NCBI GenBank assembly: GCA_005883955.1
Contig: VAXH01000087.1
Coordinates: forward strand, 1 to 43,358
DNA length: 43,358 nt
Reading direction: 5' to 3'
DNA from: Actinomycetota bacterium
GTDB taxonomy: Bacteria > Actinomycetota > Thermoleophilia > Gaiellales > Gaiellaceae
The stretch's first letter is position 1. Every line of letters starts with the position of its first letter. Below the pieces are notes generated by a model that saw only the letters and a list, made by a program, of their open reading frames with translations, was not told the origin of the DNA and made no database searches. The position numbers were made by a program, and so were the translations under genes. Positions 1 to 8,029 of this stretch are shown piece after piece.

Positions 1-1028
1 CGTACATGATCACCGACGCCGAGCGCATGGAGGCGGTCCTCGAGGATCCCTACATTCTGGTCGCAAACCAGAAGATCGGGGCGGTCAAGGACCTGCTCCC
101 GATTCTCGAGCAGGTGATCCAGGCCGGCAAGCCGCTGTTGATCGTGGCCGAGGACGTCGAGGGCGAGTCGCTCGCGACGATCGTGGTCAACAAGCTCCGC
201 GGCACCTTCACCGCCGTCGCCGTCAAGGCACCGGGCTTCGGTGACCGCCGCAAGCGGATGCTCGAGGACATCGCGATCCTCAGCGGCGCCGAGGTGATCA
301 CCGAGGAGATGGGCCTCAAGCTCGAGAACACGAAGGTCTCGCAGCTGGGCCGCGCCCGCCGCGTGGTCGTCGACAAGGACACGACGACGATCATCGACGG
401 CGCAGGCGACTCGGATGCGATCAAGGCTCGGATCAAGCAGCTGAAGGCCGAGATCGAGAACACCGACTCCGACTTCGACCGCGAGAAGCTCCAGGAGCGC
501 CTGGCGAAGCTCGCGGGCGGTGTGGCCGTCGTCAAGGTCGGCGCCGCGACCGAGACGGAGATGAAGGAAAAGAAGCACCGCGTCGAGGACGCGCTGCAGG
601 CCACGCGGGCGGCCCTCGAAGAGGGCATCGTCCCGGGTGGCGGCGTCGCGCTCGTCAACGCGGTCGAGGCGATCAAGCTCGACGGGATCAAGGACCCCGA
701 CCAGCGCACCGGCGCTGCGATCATCGTCCGGGCGCTCGAGGAGCCTATTCGCCAGCTGGCCCAGAACGCCGGCCTCGAGGGCTCCGTCGTCGTCGCTCAG
801 GTTCGCGAGGCCGCGAAGGGCCACGGCCTGAACGTCGAGACCGGGCAGGTGGAGGATCTCTTCGCCGCCGGGATCATCGATCCGACCATGGTCACGCGTT
901 CCGCGCTGCAGAACGCCGCGTCGATCGCCAAGAACATCCTCACCACCGAGGCAGTCGTCGCCGAGCCGCCGGAGAAGACCCCGGCCGGCGCCGGCGCCGG
1001 CATGCCGGACATGGGCGGGATGATGTAA
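1..1028 (+). CDS. groEL: 60-kDa chaperonin GroEL, C-terminal part (5' end outside window)
   Basis: The frame is open from the window edge, so the gene starts upstream; the ATG at position 6 is internal. The visible ~340 residues match the apical, intermediate and C-terminal equatorial domains of group I chaperonin. Visible signatures are [57 protein letters not shown] and the hinge/ATP-site segment [12 protein letters not shown]. It ends in MPDMGGMM, the Gly/Met-rich flexible tail usual for the main (housekeeping) GroEL. It folds cytoplasmic proteins in an ATP-driven double ring with GroES. No groES is in the window. The gene is followed by a hairpin-rich region and a convergent gene. Identification is certain; only the missing N-terminus limits it. 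Confidence 0.98.
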   Translation, partial: YMITDAERMEAVLEDPYILVANQKIGAVKDLLPILEQVIQAGKPLLIVAEDVEGESLATIVVNKLRGTFTAVAVKAPGFGDRRKRMLEDIAILSGAEVITEEMGLKLENTKVSQLGRARRVVVDKDTTTIIDGAGDSDAIKARIKQLKAEIENTDSDFDREKLQERLAKLAGGVAVVKVGAATETEMKEKKHRVEDALQATRAALEEGIVPGGGVALVNAVEAIKLDGIKDPDQRTGAAIIVRALEEPIRQLAQNAGLEGSVVVAQVREAAKGHGLNVETGQVEDLFAAGIIDPTMVTRSALQNAASIAKNILTTEAVVAEPPEKTPAGAGAGMPDMGGMM

Positions 1029-1032
1029 GTCG

Positions 1033-1141
1033 CATGGGGGAAACCCGGTTTCCCCCATGAGCCCCCTCGTTGGGTGGCGCAGCAAAAGGGCCGGCTTAGC
1101 CGGCCCTTTTGCCTATCAACGCGGCCGGCAAAGCCGGCCGC
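1033..1141 (+). repeat. Left arm of ~109-nt inverted repeat, three hairpins
   Basis: This arm pairs without gaps with the reverse complement of 1284-1392. It holds a 27-nt near-palindrome (1033-1059, arms catgggggaaacc/ggtttcccccatg, 1-nt centre), a 15-bp hairpin with 1-nt loop (1082-1112) and a 9-bp hairpin with loop aaa (1121-1141). The outer 40 nt match the other arm at 39 of 40 positions. Further in, the sequence differs but stem pairing is kept. The whole 1029-1401 gap between groEL and the convergent gene contains no convincing coding sequence. Confidence 0.85.
1082..1112 (+). terminator. Hairpin terminator candidate downstream of groEL
   Basis: A perfect 15-bp stem (gcaaaagggccggct / agccggcccttttgc) with a single-base loop starts 53 bp after the groEL stop. 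The cttttgc arm gives a short U-run on the groEL transcript, and the a-run gives one on the opposite strand, so it could act in both directions. Confidence 0.6.
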
Positions 1142-1283
1142 TCTTGTGCAGGAAGAAAAGAACCCAGAAACGGCGAAACGCCCGAAAGGGCGTCTCGCGC
1201 GAGGGGGATGGGGAGGTGGGTCGCATGTTCTATCGGCCCTCGCAGGTTCCTTCCTCTCACTCAAAAGGGGGAATAGCCAGAAA

Positions 1284-1392
1284 GAGCCCGGCTTTGCCGG
1301 GCTCGTTGCCAAGCAGGAGGGCCGGCTGTGCCGGCCCTCCTGCTGTGCATCTCAACGAGGGGGATCATGGGGGAAACCGGGTTTCCCCCATG
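1284..1392 (-). repeat. Right arm of ~109-nt inverted repeat, three hairpins
   Basis: Reverse-complement copy of 1033-1141. Its hairpins are 1284-1304 (gagcccggc-ttt-gccgggctc), 1313-1343 (14-bp stem, loop tgt) and 1365-1393 (14-bp arms around one base). Several stem differences from the left arm change both paired bases together: gcggccggc/gccggccgc against gagcccggc/gccgggctc, and aaaaggg/cccttt against aggaggg/ccctcct. The arm ends about ten bases short of the stop codon of the minus-strand gene at 1402. Confidence 0.85.
1313..1343 (-). terminator. Hairpin terminator candidate downstream of the 1402-3306 gene
   Basis: A 14-bp perfect stem with a 3-nt loop lies 59 bp past the stop of the minus-strand gene. 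It is the structural counterpart of 1082-1112. It lacks a true U-tract, so factor-independent termination is uncertain. Confidence 0.4.
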
Positions 1393-1401
1393 ACACCATC
1401 G

Positions 1402-3306
1402 CTAGGGCGCGAGATCGCCGTAGATGTTCTGGTCGATTCCTCCGTCGTGCGGGCAGAGGTCTCCGCTCCAGAACTTGACGGGTCCCTTCTTCGTCTGGAT
1501 CGTGTTGAGCGTCCGGCATTGGTGGACGTCGGCCGTAGTCGCGTCGGCGTCCTCCGTCGCTTCCCTCGGATCCGTGCCCTGGACCGTGTTCCGCCAGTCT
1601 GTCCACGTGGTGTACGCAAAGCTCCCGAGTGACGTCACCCACAGGTAGTCGCCCGCGAATGGCACCGCTCGGTTGTCGAACTGCTCGTAGTTCGGGTTCG
1701 TCGAGACGTCGGTGACCCGCGACTTGCCGGTCCAGGTCGCGCCGGCATCGGTCGACGTCGCGCCGTAGACGTCGAGCGACGCCACCGTCCTCCGGTCGGC
1801 GCAGTTCCCGATCGGCCGGGTGACGCTGTAGCACGAGTCGTTCCGGCTGTCCCACCAGATCGCGTGCAGGACGCCGCCGTCCGCCGAGACGTCCGGGAAC
1901 ACCTGGTCCCCTGTTGCCTGGCTGTCGATCACGGCCGGGGCCGTGTGCTCCCCGGTCGCACCGTCGTAGCGGATGAAGAACGTGCCCGCCTGGCCGGCCA
2001 CTCCACGGCCGTCCGTGCCGTACGTCGTGCCGGTCGGGACTTCCGTGCCAGGCTTCGTCGCGTCGTAGACCATGTAGATCCACTCGTGCGCGGCGTCGAG
2101 CTGGTCGGCCGTCGATCGCACCTGCGTGTCGCGGCGGAAGAACGTGTAGCCCGAGGTGCACGCATCTGCGAAGTCGCCGCAGTCGCGGGCCCGATCGGAT
2201 TGCGCGTCCGTCCCTTCCGTGAAGTTCGGGTCGTCGCTGATCGCCTGGGTCGGAACCGGCTGCGGCGACGACTGATCCTGCGCGTCGTTCGGGATGAACG
2301 TCGTCACCTGTTGCGGCGGTGAGAACGTCCTGCCGCAGTCGGTCGACTTGACGATGTAGATCGCGTCGGTCGACGGGCCGACAGCCGAGAACGAGCGGAA
2401 CGTGACGTAGACGTGCCCGTTGTGCGTCACCGAGATGTCGGGAAACTGCAGGCTCTTGAGCGACGACTCGAGCCTCATCGGCTGGCTGAACGTGACGCCG
2501 TGGTCGGTCGAGCGGACGAAGTAGATCTCGTTCGCCCCACTGCCGTTGAAGCGTGACCACGAGAAGTAGACATTGCCGTCGCACGGCCCGCCGGTGCGAT
2601 CTGCCTCGATCGACGTCTTGTCGTTGAACTTCCCGAGCAGGTTCGGCGCCGACGAGCCGGACGCGACAACGGTCGTGCCGTAGTACTCGAGCCCGTCCTT
2701 CGTCGTGTCGGCCGCGTCCGGGCCGCCAGGGTTCCGGAAGCGCGCGACCCAGACGTCGCCCTGTGTCTTCGTGATGCTCGGAATGTTGTTCGAGCTCTCC
2801 GAGCCGAAGAATGCGCGGCCGTGCGCGTCCCAGGCGATCACGGGGTCGCCGGCCGTCGCCGTTCGTGCTTGCGAGAGCGCCCTATACGGTGACGCGTCGT
2901 CCGGGTAGCCCGGGACGAGCGAGCTCGTCCAGTTGTGCCCCGCGTCGAGCGAGCGGTAATAACCCAGCCAGATCGGCCCGATCGCTCCGGCGGCGATGCC
3001 ACGGTTGTAGACAGGGCAGTAGTCGTTCGAGCTGCCGAGCAACAAGCTTGTGTTGCGCGGGTCGACGGCGACTGCTGGCTCGTTCTGGCGCCCGTGCGAG
3101 ATCGTGCACTCATTGAGGGTCGCGTCGGTATACGGGTTCCCCGTTGCAAGGGTGTAGGCGCTGATGTAGCCGGCGCCACAACCTGCCGTGGGATGGCAGT
3201 CGTTCGTCAGCCGAGCGTCTGCTCCAGGTGTCGATGCGCCCGCCCCGCCGACCGCGAAGAACACCGCGAGGCAAATGAGAGCGCAGACAATGAAGGCTTT
3301 CTTCAC
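1402..3306 (-). CDS. Secreted sialidase/BNR-fold protein
   Basis: 634 residues. An N-terminal signal peptide (MKK, then a hydrophobic core IVCALICLAVFFAV, cut after a GAGA-S type site) indicates export. The mature part has repeated Asp-box-like motifs, S-x-D-x-G-x-T/N-W/F: SLDAGHNWTSS, STDHGVTF, STDCGRTF and STDAGATW. These mark the beta-propeller of sialidase/exo-alpha-sialidase-like proteins. The substrate is unknown and I do not see a clear Arg triad, so a glycosidase role is not established. The GTG start at 3306 is preceded by a strong Shine-Dalgarno (aggaggggag), unlike the leaderless genes around it. The 974-residue protein at 39399 shares the fold. The gene is monocistronic and convergent with groEL. 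Confidence 0.8.
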   Translation of the reverse strand: MKKAFIVCALICLAVFFAVGGAGASTPGADARLTNDCHPTAGCGAGYISAYTLATGNPYTDATLNECTISHGRQNEPAVAVDPRNTSLLLGSSNDYCPVYNRGIAAGAIGPIWLGYYRSLDAGHNWTSSLVPGYPDDASPYRALSQARTATAGDPVIAWDAHGRAFFGSESSNNIPSITKTQGDVWVARFRNPGGPDAADTTKDGLEYYGTTVVASGSSAPNLLGKFNDKTSIEADRTGGPCDGNVYFSWSRFNGSGANEIYFVRSTDHGVTFSQPMRLESSLKSLQFPDISVTHNGHVYVTFRSFSAVGPSTDAIYIVKSTDCGRTFSPPQQVTTFIPNDAQDQSSPQPVPTQAISDDPNFTEGTDAQSDRARDCGDFADACTSGYTFFRRDTQVRSTADQLDAAHEWIYMVYDATKPGTEVPTGTTYGTDGRGVAGQAGTFFIRYDGATGEHTAPAVIDSQATGDQVFPDVSADGGVLHAIWWDSRNDSCYSVTRPIGNCADRRTVASLDVYGATSTDAGATWTGKSRVTDVSTNPNYEQFDNRAVPFAGDYLWVTSLGSFAYTTWTDWRNTVQGTDPREATEDADATTADVHQCRTLNTIQTKKGPVKFWSGDLCPHDGGIDQNIYGDLAP

Positions 3307-3362
3307 AACTCTCCCCTCCTATCTAAGTTGTCGCAGAGACCCCTCTCTGGATATTCGCGCAG

Positions 3363-3368
3363 AGCCTA
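3363..3368 (-). promoter_or_regulatory. Possible -10 box for the 1402-3306 gene
   Basis: TAGGCT on the minus strand, 57 bp before the GTG start, would give a leader of about 50 nt containing the Shine-Dalgarno. No clear -35 is visible. The 155-bp gap 3307-3461 is relatively AT-rich and contains no gene. Confidence 0.35.
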
Positions 3369-3461
3369 CAAGACGATTCGATATCACGCGGGGTGCCGCA
3401 GCGTCCGCCTCCGTCGCCCCAACCAATTCTTCAGCTGCGCGCCCTCGGGTTCTGGGCTCAC

Positions 3462-4067
3462 TTAAAAGGCGTAACGTTCTTCCTGCCAATAATCGGCGTC
3501 GTTGTGGTAGCCGTAGCGCTCCCAGAAGCCCGGCTGGTCAAGGTGGAGGAGCTCCAGGCCGCGCAGCCACTTGGCGCTCTTCCAGAAGTACCGGCTCGGG
3601 ACGACGAGGCGTAGCGGCCAACCGTGCTCGGGTTCGAGGGGCTCGCCGTCGGCTTCGTAAGCGATCATCGCCTGCTCGTGCTCGAGCGCCTCGAGCGGCA
3701 CGTTCGAGGTGAAGCCCTGCTCGGCGTGGGCGACCACGAAGCGGGCGCTCGGCTTCGGCTTGACCAGCTCGGCGAGATCACGCCACTGGATGCCGCGGAA
3801 GCTCGTATCGAAGCGGCTCCAGCGGGTGACGCAGTGGATGTCGATGATGATCTCGGTCGACGGCAGCTCGTGCAGCTGCTCCCATGTCAGCGTGATTGGA
3901 TTCTCGACTTCGCCGAAGACCTTGAAGTCCCAACTCGCGAGGTCGGTGTCGGGCACCCCACCCGCGTGCAGCACCGGCCATTTCTCGGTCAGGTACTGGC
4001 CCGGGGGAAGCCGCGCGGGGTCGTAGCCGGCGTCGGCGACCTTCTTTTCTGCCTTGGAGCGGAACAC
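3462..4067 (-). CDS. Sulfite-oxidase-like molybdopterin oxidoreductase
   Basis: About 201 residues, a single oxidoreductase molybdopterin-binding (SUOX/MsrP-type) domain. The segment IDIHCVTRWSRFD carries the Cys expected to ligate the Mo in this family, followed by WRDLAELVKP. EHGWPLRLVVPSRYFWKSAKW is the typical C-terminal part of the domain. No signal peptide, haem or dimerisation domain is present, so this is the compact cytoplasmic form whose substrate is generally unknown. I prefer GTG at 4067 (aggaat just upstream) to the TTG at 4088, which lacks a ribosome site. The 3' end borders the promoter region of the preceding gene. It diverges from the gene at 4128. Confidence 0.85.
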   Translation of the reverse strand: MFRSKAEKKVADAGYDPARLPPGQYLTEKWPVLHAGGVPDTDLASWDFKVFGEVENPITLTWEQLHELPSTEIIIDIHCVTRWSRFDTSFRGIQWRDLAELVKPKPSARFVVAHAEQGFTSNVPLEALEHEQAMIAYEADGEPLEPEHGWPLRLVVPSRYFWKSAKWLRGLELLHLDQPGFWERYGYHNDADYWQEERYAF

Positions 4068-4127
4068 GATTCCTGGACTTATACGCAACGGCGCTCGTCA
4101 GCCAGCGAGGATCTACGCTGTGAGCCT

Positions 4128-4688
4128 GTGGCGAAGCTGATCTACTCGGCGCTCGCGTCGGTCGACGGATACGTTGCGGATGAACACGGCAACTTCGACT
4201 GGGCGGCGCCGGACGAGGAGGTGCACAGCTTCCTCAACGACCTCGAGCGGCCGGTCGGCACCTACCTCTACGGGCGCCGGATGTACGAGGTGATGGCCTA
4301 CTGGGAGACGGCAGACACCGCCGCCGATCAACCACCGGTGATTCGGGACTTCGCGGAGATCTGGCAGGCGGCGGACAAGATCGTGTTCTCCAGGACGCTG
4401 GAGCAGGCGTCCAGCTCCCGGACGCGGATCGAGCGGGATTTCGACCCCGAGGCGGTCCGGCAGCTGAAAGCGTCAGCGGAACGTGACCTCACGGTGGGCG
4501 GTCCCGAACTCGCCGCCCAGGCAATCGAGGCGGGGCTGGTTGACGAATTCCAGTTGTTCTTCACGCCCGTCGTGGTGGGAGGCGGCAAACAGGCGCTGCC
4601 CGACGGTGTTCGCTTACGGCTCGAGCTGCTGGACGAACGCCGTTTCGGCAACGGCGTGGTTTACCTCCGCTACCGCATCGGCAGCTAG
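4128..4688 (+). CDS. Dihydrofolate reductase / RibD C-terminal family protein
   Basis: 186 residues. It opens with KLIYSALASVDGYVAD, the usual first strand of RibD-C/DHFR-like reductases, continues with TYLYGRRMYEVMAYWE, and has the NADPH-binding glycine motif LTVGGPELAAQAI. It ends FFTPVVVGGGKQALPDG...YRIGS. These features define the YyaP/YwjB-like group of NADPH reductases of unknown substrate; a true folate role is not implied. The open frame runs much further upstream, but homology begins at GTG 4128. A TACGCT hexamer at 4114-4119 lies 8 nt before it and there is no Shine-Dalgarno, so the gene is probably leaderless. Confidence 0.85.
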   Translation: MAKLIYSALASVDGYVADEHGNFDWAAPDEEVHSFLNDLERPVGTYLYGRRMYEVMAYWETADTAADQPPVIRDFAEIWQAADKIVFSRTLEQASSSRTRIERDFDPEAVRQLKASAERDLTVGGPELAAQAIEAGLVDEFQLFFTPVVVGGGKQALPDGVRLRLELLDERRFGNGVVYLRYRIGS

Positions 4689-4733
4689 AAGACGGCTCAG
4701 CCGGCGGTGCCTCGGTACTTACACTGGTCCGAG

Positions 4734-5513
4734 GTGGTTGCCCAGACTTCTCAGCCCCCTGTAGCGCTTCGCCCGCGCGCGTTCGTGCGCGTCTCAGGTC
4801 CGGATGCGGAGGACTACCTGCAGCGGATGGTCTCGAACGACGTCGAGGCACTCGAGGTCGGCGACGCCTGCGACGCGCTCCTGCTGACGCCGAAAGCGCG
4901 CGTGATCGCGACGCTGCGGATCTGGCGCCGCGGCGAGGACGACTTCCTGCTGCTGACCGAGCCTGAGCTGGAAGACGGGGTTCTCGCCGAGTTGGGGAAG
5001 ATGCGTTTCGCGGCGAAGTGTGAGATCGAGCCCGAGCAGCACACCTCGGCAATCGTCTTCGGCGGCGACGAGGGACTCCCGACCGACGAGTACGGACGGC
5101 CGGCGCGGGAGGTGCTCGACGCGGGTCTCGAGCCCACGCTCGCCGAGGCAGAGCTCGAGCGCCTGCGAATCGAAGCCGGGACTCCCCGCTACGGGCACGA
5201 GCTCGACGACCGCGTGCTCCCCGCAGAGGCCGGGCTCGACAAGACGCACATCAGCTTCACGAAGGGCTGCTACCCAGGGCAGGAGCCGATCGCGCGCCTC
5301 CACTACCGCGGCCACGTCAACCGGCGGCTGGGGGTCCTGGAGGCCGAGTCAGCGGCACCAGGCGACGAGCTCACTCACGAAGGCAAGGTGGTCGGTCGCG
5401 TTACGAGCGCCGTGCCCGGCCGAGCGCTTGCCTACGTGAGAGCGGAAGTCCCGGCGGGAGCTGAGCTGTCGCTTCCGTCCGGCGATAGCGCGCGTCTGCT
5501 CGAGAGTAAGTAA
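4734..5513 (+). CDS. ygfZ: YgfZ/GcvT-type folate-binding protein
   Basis: About 259 residues. The YgfZ hallmark K-G-C-Y-x-G-Q-E appears as TKGCYPGQEPIARLHYRGHVNR. The N-terminal GcvT-like part FVRVSGPDAEDYLQRMVSNDV and a short C-terminal barrel (GKVVGRVTSAVPGRALAYV) are also present. The family uses folate to support Fe-S protein maturation and tRNA modification in the cytoplasm. The start is set at GTG 4734 because TACACT (4720-4725) lies 8 nt upstream; an in-frame GTG at 4707 adds nine residues with no homology. The stop codon lies inside the palindrome at 5508-5526. Confidence 0.88.
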   Translation: MVAQTSQPPVALRPRAFVRVSGPDAEDYLQRMVSNDVEALEVGDACDALLLTPKARVIATLRIWRRGEDDFLLLTEPELEDGVLAELGKMRFAAKCEIEPEQHTSAIVFGGDEGLPTDEYGRPAREVLDAGLEPTLAEAELERLRIEAGTPRYGHELDDRVLPAEAGLDKTHISFTKGCYPGQEPIARLHYRGHVNRRLGVLEAESAAPGDELTHEGKVVGRVTSAVPGRALAYVRAEVPAGAELSLPSGDSARLLESK

Positions 5514-5526
5514 CAGTCTGTTACTT
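5508..5526. repeat. 19-bp palindrome overlapping the ygfZ stop (copy 1)
   Basis: aagtaacag-t-ctgttactt: perfect 9-bp arms around one base. The core gtaacagtctgttac recurs with one change at 5606-5620. Two copies of the same dyad 96 bp apart look more like regulator binding sites than a terminator, since no U-run follows. No regulator gene is adjacent. Confidence 0.6.
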
Positions 5527-5605
5527 GCGCTTCCGGGGCGCGAAGAGCGCTGTGGAAAGCGGACTTTGACCAGTGGCCACCCTTGTTCGGGACCTGTCAA
5601 ACCTC

Positions 5606-5620
5606 GTAACAGTCTGTCAC
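5606..5620. promoter_or_regulatory. Second copy of the gtaacagtctgt dyad, operator-like
   Basis: gtaacagtctgtcac matches 14 of 15 bases of the palindrome core at 5510-5524 in the same orientation. It lies 57 bp upstream of the tRNA promoter. The ~160-bp gap between ygfZ and the tRNA holds nothing else I recognise. Confidence 0.45.
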
Positions 5621-5662
5621 TAGGCGTCCGAACTGCGACGTCGCTCCGCAGGGTCGCACGGC

Positions 5663-5668
5663 TACACT
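5663..5668 (+). promoter_or_regulatory. -10 box of tRNA-Arg
   Basis: TACACT ends 8 nt before the first base of the mature tRNA. If transcription starts at the usual distance, the transcript would begin within a base or two of the mature 5' end, leaving almost no 5' leader for RNase P. Confidence 0.6.
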
Positions 5669-5676
5669 GGCCCCGC

Positions 5677-5749
5677 GCGCCCGTAGCTCAGGGGATAGAG
5701 CGCTGCCCTGCGGAGGCAGAGGTCGCATGTTCGAATCATGCCGGGCGCA
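5677..5749 (+). tRNA. tRNA-Arg (anticodon GCG)
   Basis: All four stems close. Acceptor is GCGCCCG/CGGGCGC, D stem GCTC/GAGC, anticodon stem CTGCC/GGCAG with loop CTGCGGA, and T stem GCATG/CATGC with loop TTCGAAT. The discriminator is A and no CCA is encoded. The anticodon at positions 34-36 of the loop reads GCG, which decodes CGC/CGU arginine codons. Most bacteria use ACG (modified to ICG) for this box, so GCG is unusual. Confidence 0.93.
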
Positions 5750-5761
5750 CTCCCCGCCGAG

Positions 5762-6631
5762 CTAAATGAAGGCGGCTTCGATCGCCGTCGCGACGTGCTC
5801 CGGGGCTTCGAGCTGTGGGTAATGGCCGACGTCGTCCAGCGCGACGACGCCAAGGTCCGGAATCCGCTGCCGTGCTTGCTCGGCGATCCGGGCGCCGGAC
5901 CGTGGATCGGCCATGCCCCAGACGAGCCGGCGTGGGAGCGCGGCTCGCTCCAGGGCGCCTTCCCACCGTGGGGCATTCGCCCGGCGCTCGGCCAGATAGC
6001 GGAGGAGCTTCGGCGTCACGGCAACGCCGTCCCGCCCCCGGACGAGTTGCCAGTGCTGTTGGAGCTCAGCGGTCGTCGGTTGATGGCCGCTCGAGAAGAC
6101 CGATGAGAGGCTGCGGCTGAACGTCCGCTCGGTGACGAGGCGTGCAAGCAGGCGACCGGCGAGCGGCGCCGCGAGCACGCGCTGGATGAGCAGCGGTCGC
6201 GCCAGCTCTGCATAGAGCCCCGCGTTCAGCAGGACGATGCCTTTCACCAGCGCCTCCAGCTTCCGCTCCTCGATTCGCGCGAGCAGTTCCTGCACGACGG
6301 TGGCGCCGTAGTCGTGGCCGACGAGACCCGTCTCGTTGATACCGAGGCGCCGCCAGATCTCCTCGGTCAGGTCGGCCTGCTCGGCGATCGAGTACTCGTG
6401 ACGGCGGGGCTTGTCCGAATTTCCGAAGCCGAGGAAATCGAAGGCGAGCACTCGAAAGCTCGGCTCCAGGCGCCGGGCAACCCGAGCCCAGTCCCAGGAG
6501 CTGGTCGGGAACCCGTGCAGCAGCGTCAGCCACGGGCCCGAGCCGGAGGCTCGCACGAAGATGTCCCAGGCACCAGACGGAAGCTGGATCTCCACCCGCT
6601 CGCCCGATGCGAGCCAGCCTTCGGCGTCCAT
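5762..6631 (-). CDS. Alpha/beta hydrolase with Asp nucleophile (epoxide hydrolase / haloalkane dehalogenase type)
   Basis: 289 residues, single alpha/beta-hydrolase fold. The oxyanion-hole motif LLHGFPTSSWDW, the strand LAFDFLGFGNSDKP and the nucleophile elbow VGHDYGATV are visible. The elbow has Asp where lipases and esterases have Ser; Asp is the nucleophile of epoxide hydrolases and haloalkane dehalogenases. The catalytic His is likely in DDVGHYPQLEAPE, close to the C-terminus. Length matches the family. Substrate cannot be told from sequence. It diverges from the broken oxidase gene at 6676, with 44 bp between starts, and ends 12 bp from the tRNA. Start ATG at 6631; no Shine-Dalgarno seen. 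Confidence 0.85.
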   Translation of the reverse strand: MDAEGWLASGERVEIQLPSGAWDIFVRASGSGPWLTLLHGFPTSSWDWARVARRLEPSFRVLAFDFLGFGNSDKPRRHEYSIAEQADLTEEIWRRLGINETGLVGHDYGATVVQELLARIEERKLEALVKGIVLLNAGLYAELARPLLIQRVLAAPLAGRLLARLVTERTFSRSLSSVFSSGHQPTTAELQQHWQLVRGRDGVAVTPKLLRYLAERRANAPRWEGALERAALPRRLVWGMADPRSGARIAEQARQRIPDLGVVALDDVGHYPQLEAPEHVATAIEAAFI

Positions 6632-6675
6632 TAGTCGTATTGAACCGCCACTCGGGAAGTGCGAGTCTTGCCGCG

Positions 6676-8029
6676 ATGGCGGTCGCGACCGTCAACGACA
6701 TCCATTCCGAGCTCAACGAGACTGTCGTCGAGGAAGTTGTCGCCCTCGACTCGCTCGACTCGATCCAAGCGGCAGTCAGGTCCGCCGCCGAGGCTGGAAC
6801 GGCGCTTGCAATCGCGGGCGGCCGTCACGCGATGGGAGGCCAGCAGTTCTGCGCCGGCGGGCGCTTACTGGACACTCGCGGTCTCGACCAGGTGCTCGAC
6901 TTCGACCGTGAGCGTGGAACTATCGAGGTCGAGGCCGGGCTCCAGTGGCCGGGGCTGATCGAATGGCTGACGACCGAGCAGCAGGCCGGCCGGCAGCAGT
7001 GGGGGATTGCACAGAAGCAAACGGGTGCAGACAGGCTTTCGCTCGGCGGAGCGGTCTCGGCGAATGTCCACGGCCGTGGGCTGACGCTCCCGCCGATCGT
7101 GGCCGACGTCGAGTCGCTCGTGCTCGTCGACGCAGCCGGCGAGTCGATCACCTGCAGCCGTACGGAGAACCCCGAGCTCTTTCGCCTCGCCATCGGGGGC
7201 TACGGGCTCTTCGGCTGCGTTTACTCGGTGAAGCTGAGGCTCGTCCAGCGCCGCGTCCTGCAGCGGGTGGTCGAGATCGGTTCGCTCGACAAGCTGATAA
7301 CGCTCTTCGACCGGCGCATTGCCGACGGGTTCCTCTACGGCGATTTCCAGTTCGCGATCGACCCAGCCAGCGACGACTTCCTGCGCCGGGGTGTTTTCTC
7401 GTGCTACCGGCCCGTCGATGGCGGCGAGGCGCCACCGGCCGGGCAGCGAGCGCTCTCCACGGACGACTGGCAGAACCTGATCTACCTCGCCCACACCGAC
7501 AAGGCGCGCGCCTGGGAGCTGTACTCGACCCACTACGTCGCGACCTCGGGCCAGCTCTACTACTCGGACGCACACCAGTTCGCCGACTACTCCGACGCGT
7601 ACCACCGGGCCCTTGACGTCCGGCTCGGGGCGACCGACGCCGCGACGGAGATAGCACGGCACGAACGTCGTCTACGGGACGATCAGGCTGGTGGAGCGAG
7701 ACGAGGAGACCTTCCTCGCCTGGGCGACCGAGCGTTGGGCTTGCATCATCTTCAACATCTGCACGACGCACACTCCGGCCGGCATCGAGAGCTCAGCCGA
7801 GGCTTTCAGGCGGCTGATCAACCGCGGCATCGAGCGGGGCGGCAAGTACTACCTCACCTATCACCGGTGGGCGACGCGGGTGCAGGTCGAGGCCTGCTAC
7901 CCGCAGTTCCCCGAGTTCCTACGGCTGAAGCGGCGATTCGATCCGGACGAGCGGTTTCAGAGCGAGTGGTATCGCCATTACCGCGCGATGTTCGCGGACG
8001 CGCTCGGCGAGACGGCTACGCCGGCCTGA
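6676..8029 (+). pseudogene. FAD-linked oxidase, broken by an internal deletion and frameshift
   Basis: The N-terminal half (ATG 6676, MAVATVNDIHSEL) is a normal PCMH-type FAD-binding domain: AIAGGRHAMGGQQF, SLGGAVSANVHGRGL, GGYGLFGCVYSVKLRL. Homology stops at ...DAATEI (about 7653). It resumes in another frame at HGTNVVYGTIRLVERDEETF (from 7655) and runs to the stop at 8027, through KYYLTYHRWATRVQVEACYPQF. Roughly 20-30 family residues between these points are missing and the frame is shifted. After the break the first frame stays open to 8187, but its product is out-of-frame shadow. The family includes sugar-lactone and DprE1-like oxidases. Either a recent pseudogene or an assembly error. 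The 3' end overlaps gtrA by 14 bp. Confidence 0.8.

Noticed and set aside
50-724. 224-codon minus-strand open frame opposite groEL
   Set aside because: Shadow of groEL: low-complexity Ser/Thr/Ala/Arg composition and no domain, in a frame opened by GC bias.
1033-1392. Reading the inverted arms as a true insertion sequence
   Set aside because: No transposase inside and no flanking target duplication seen; kept only as a possible MITE-like or terminator cassette.
1057-1632. Plus-strand open frame spanning the hairpin region and the end of the sialidase-like gene
   Set aside because: Its product is made of translated hairpins and antisense of the 1402 gene; no protein-like conservation.
3624-4127. 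Long upstream extension of the DHFR-like frame
   Set aside because: It is antisense to the molybdoenzyme gene; homology and the TACGCT hexamer place the start at 4128.
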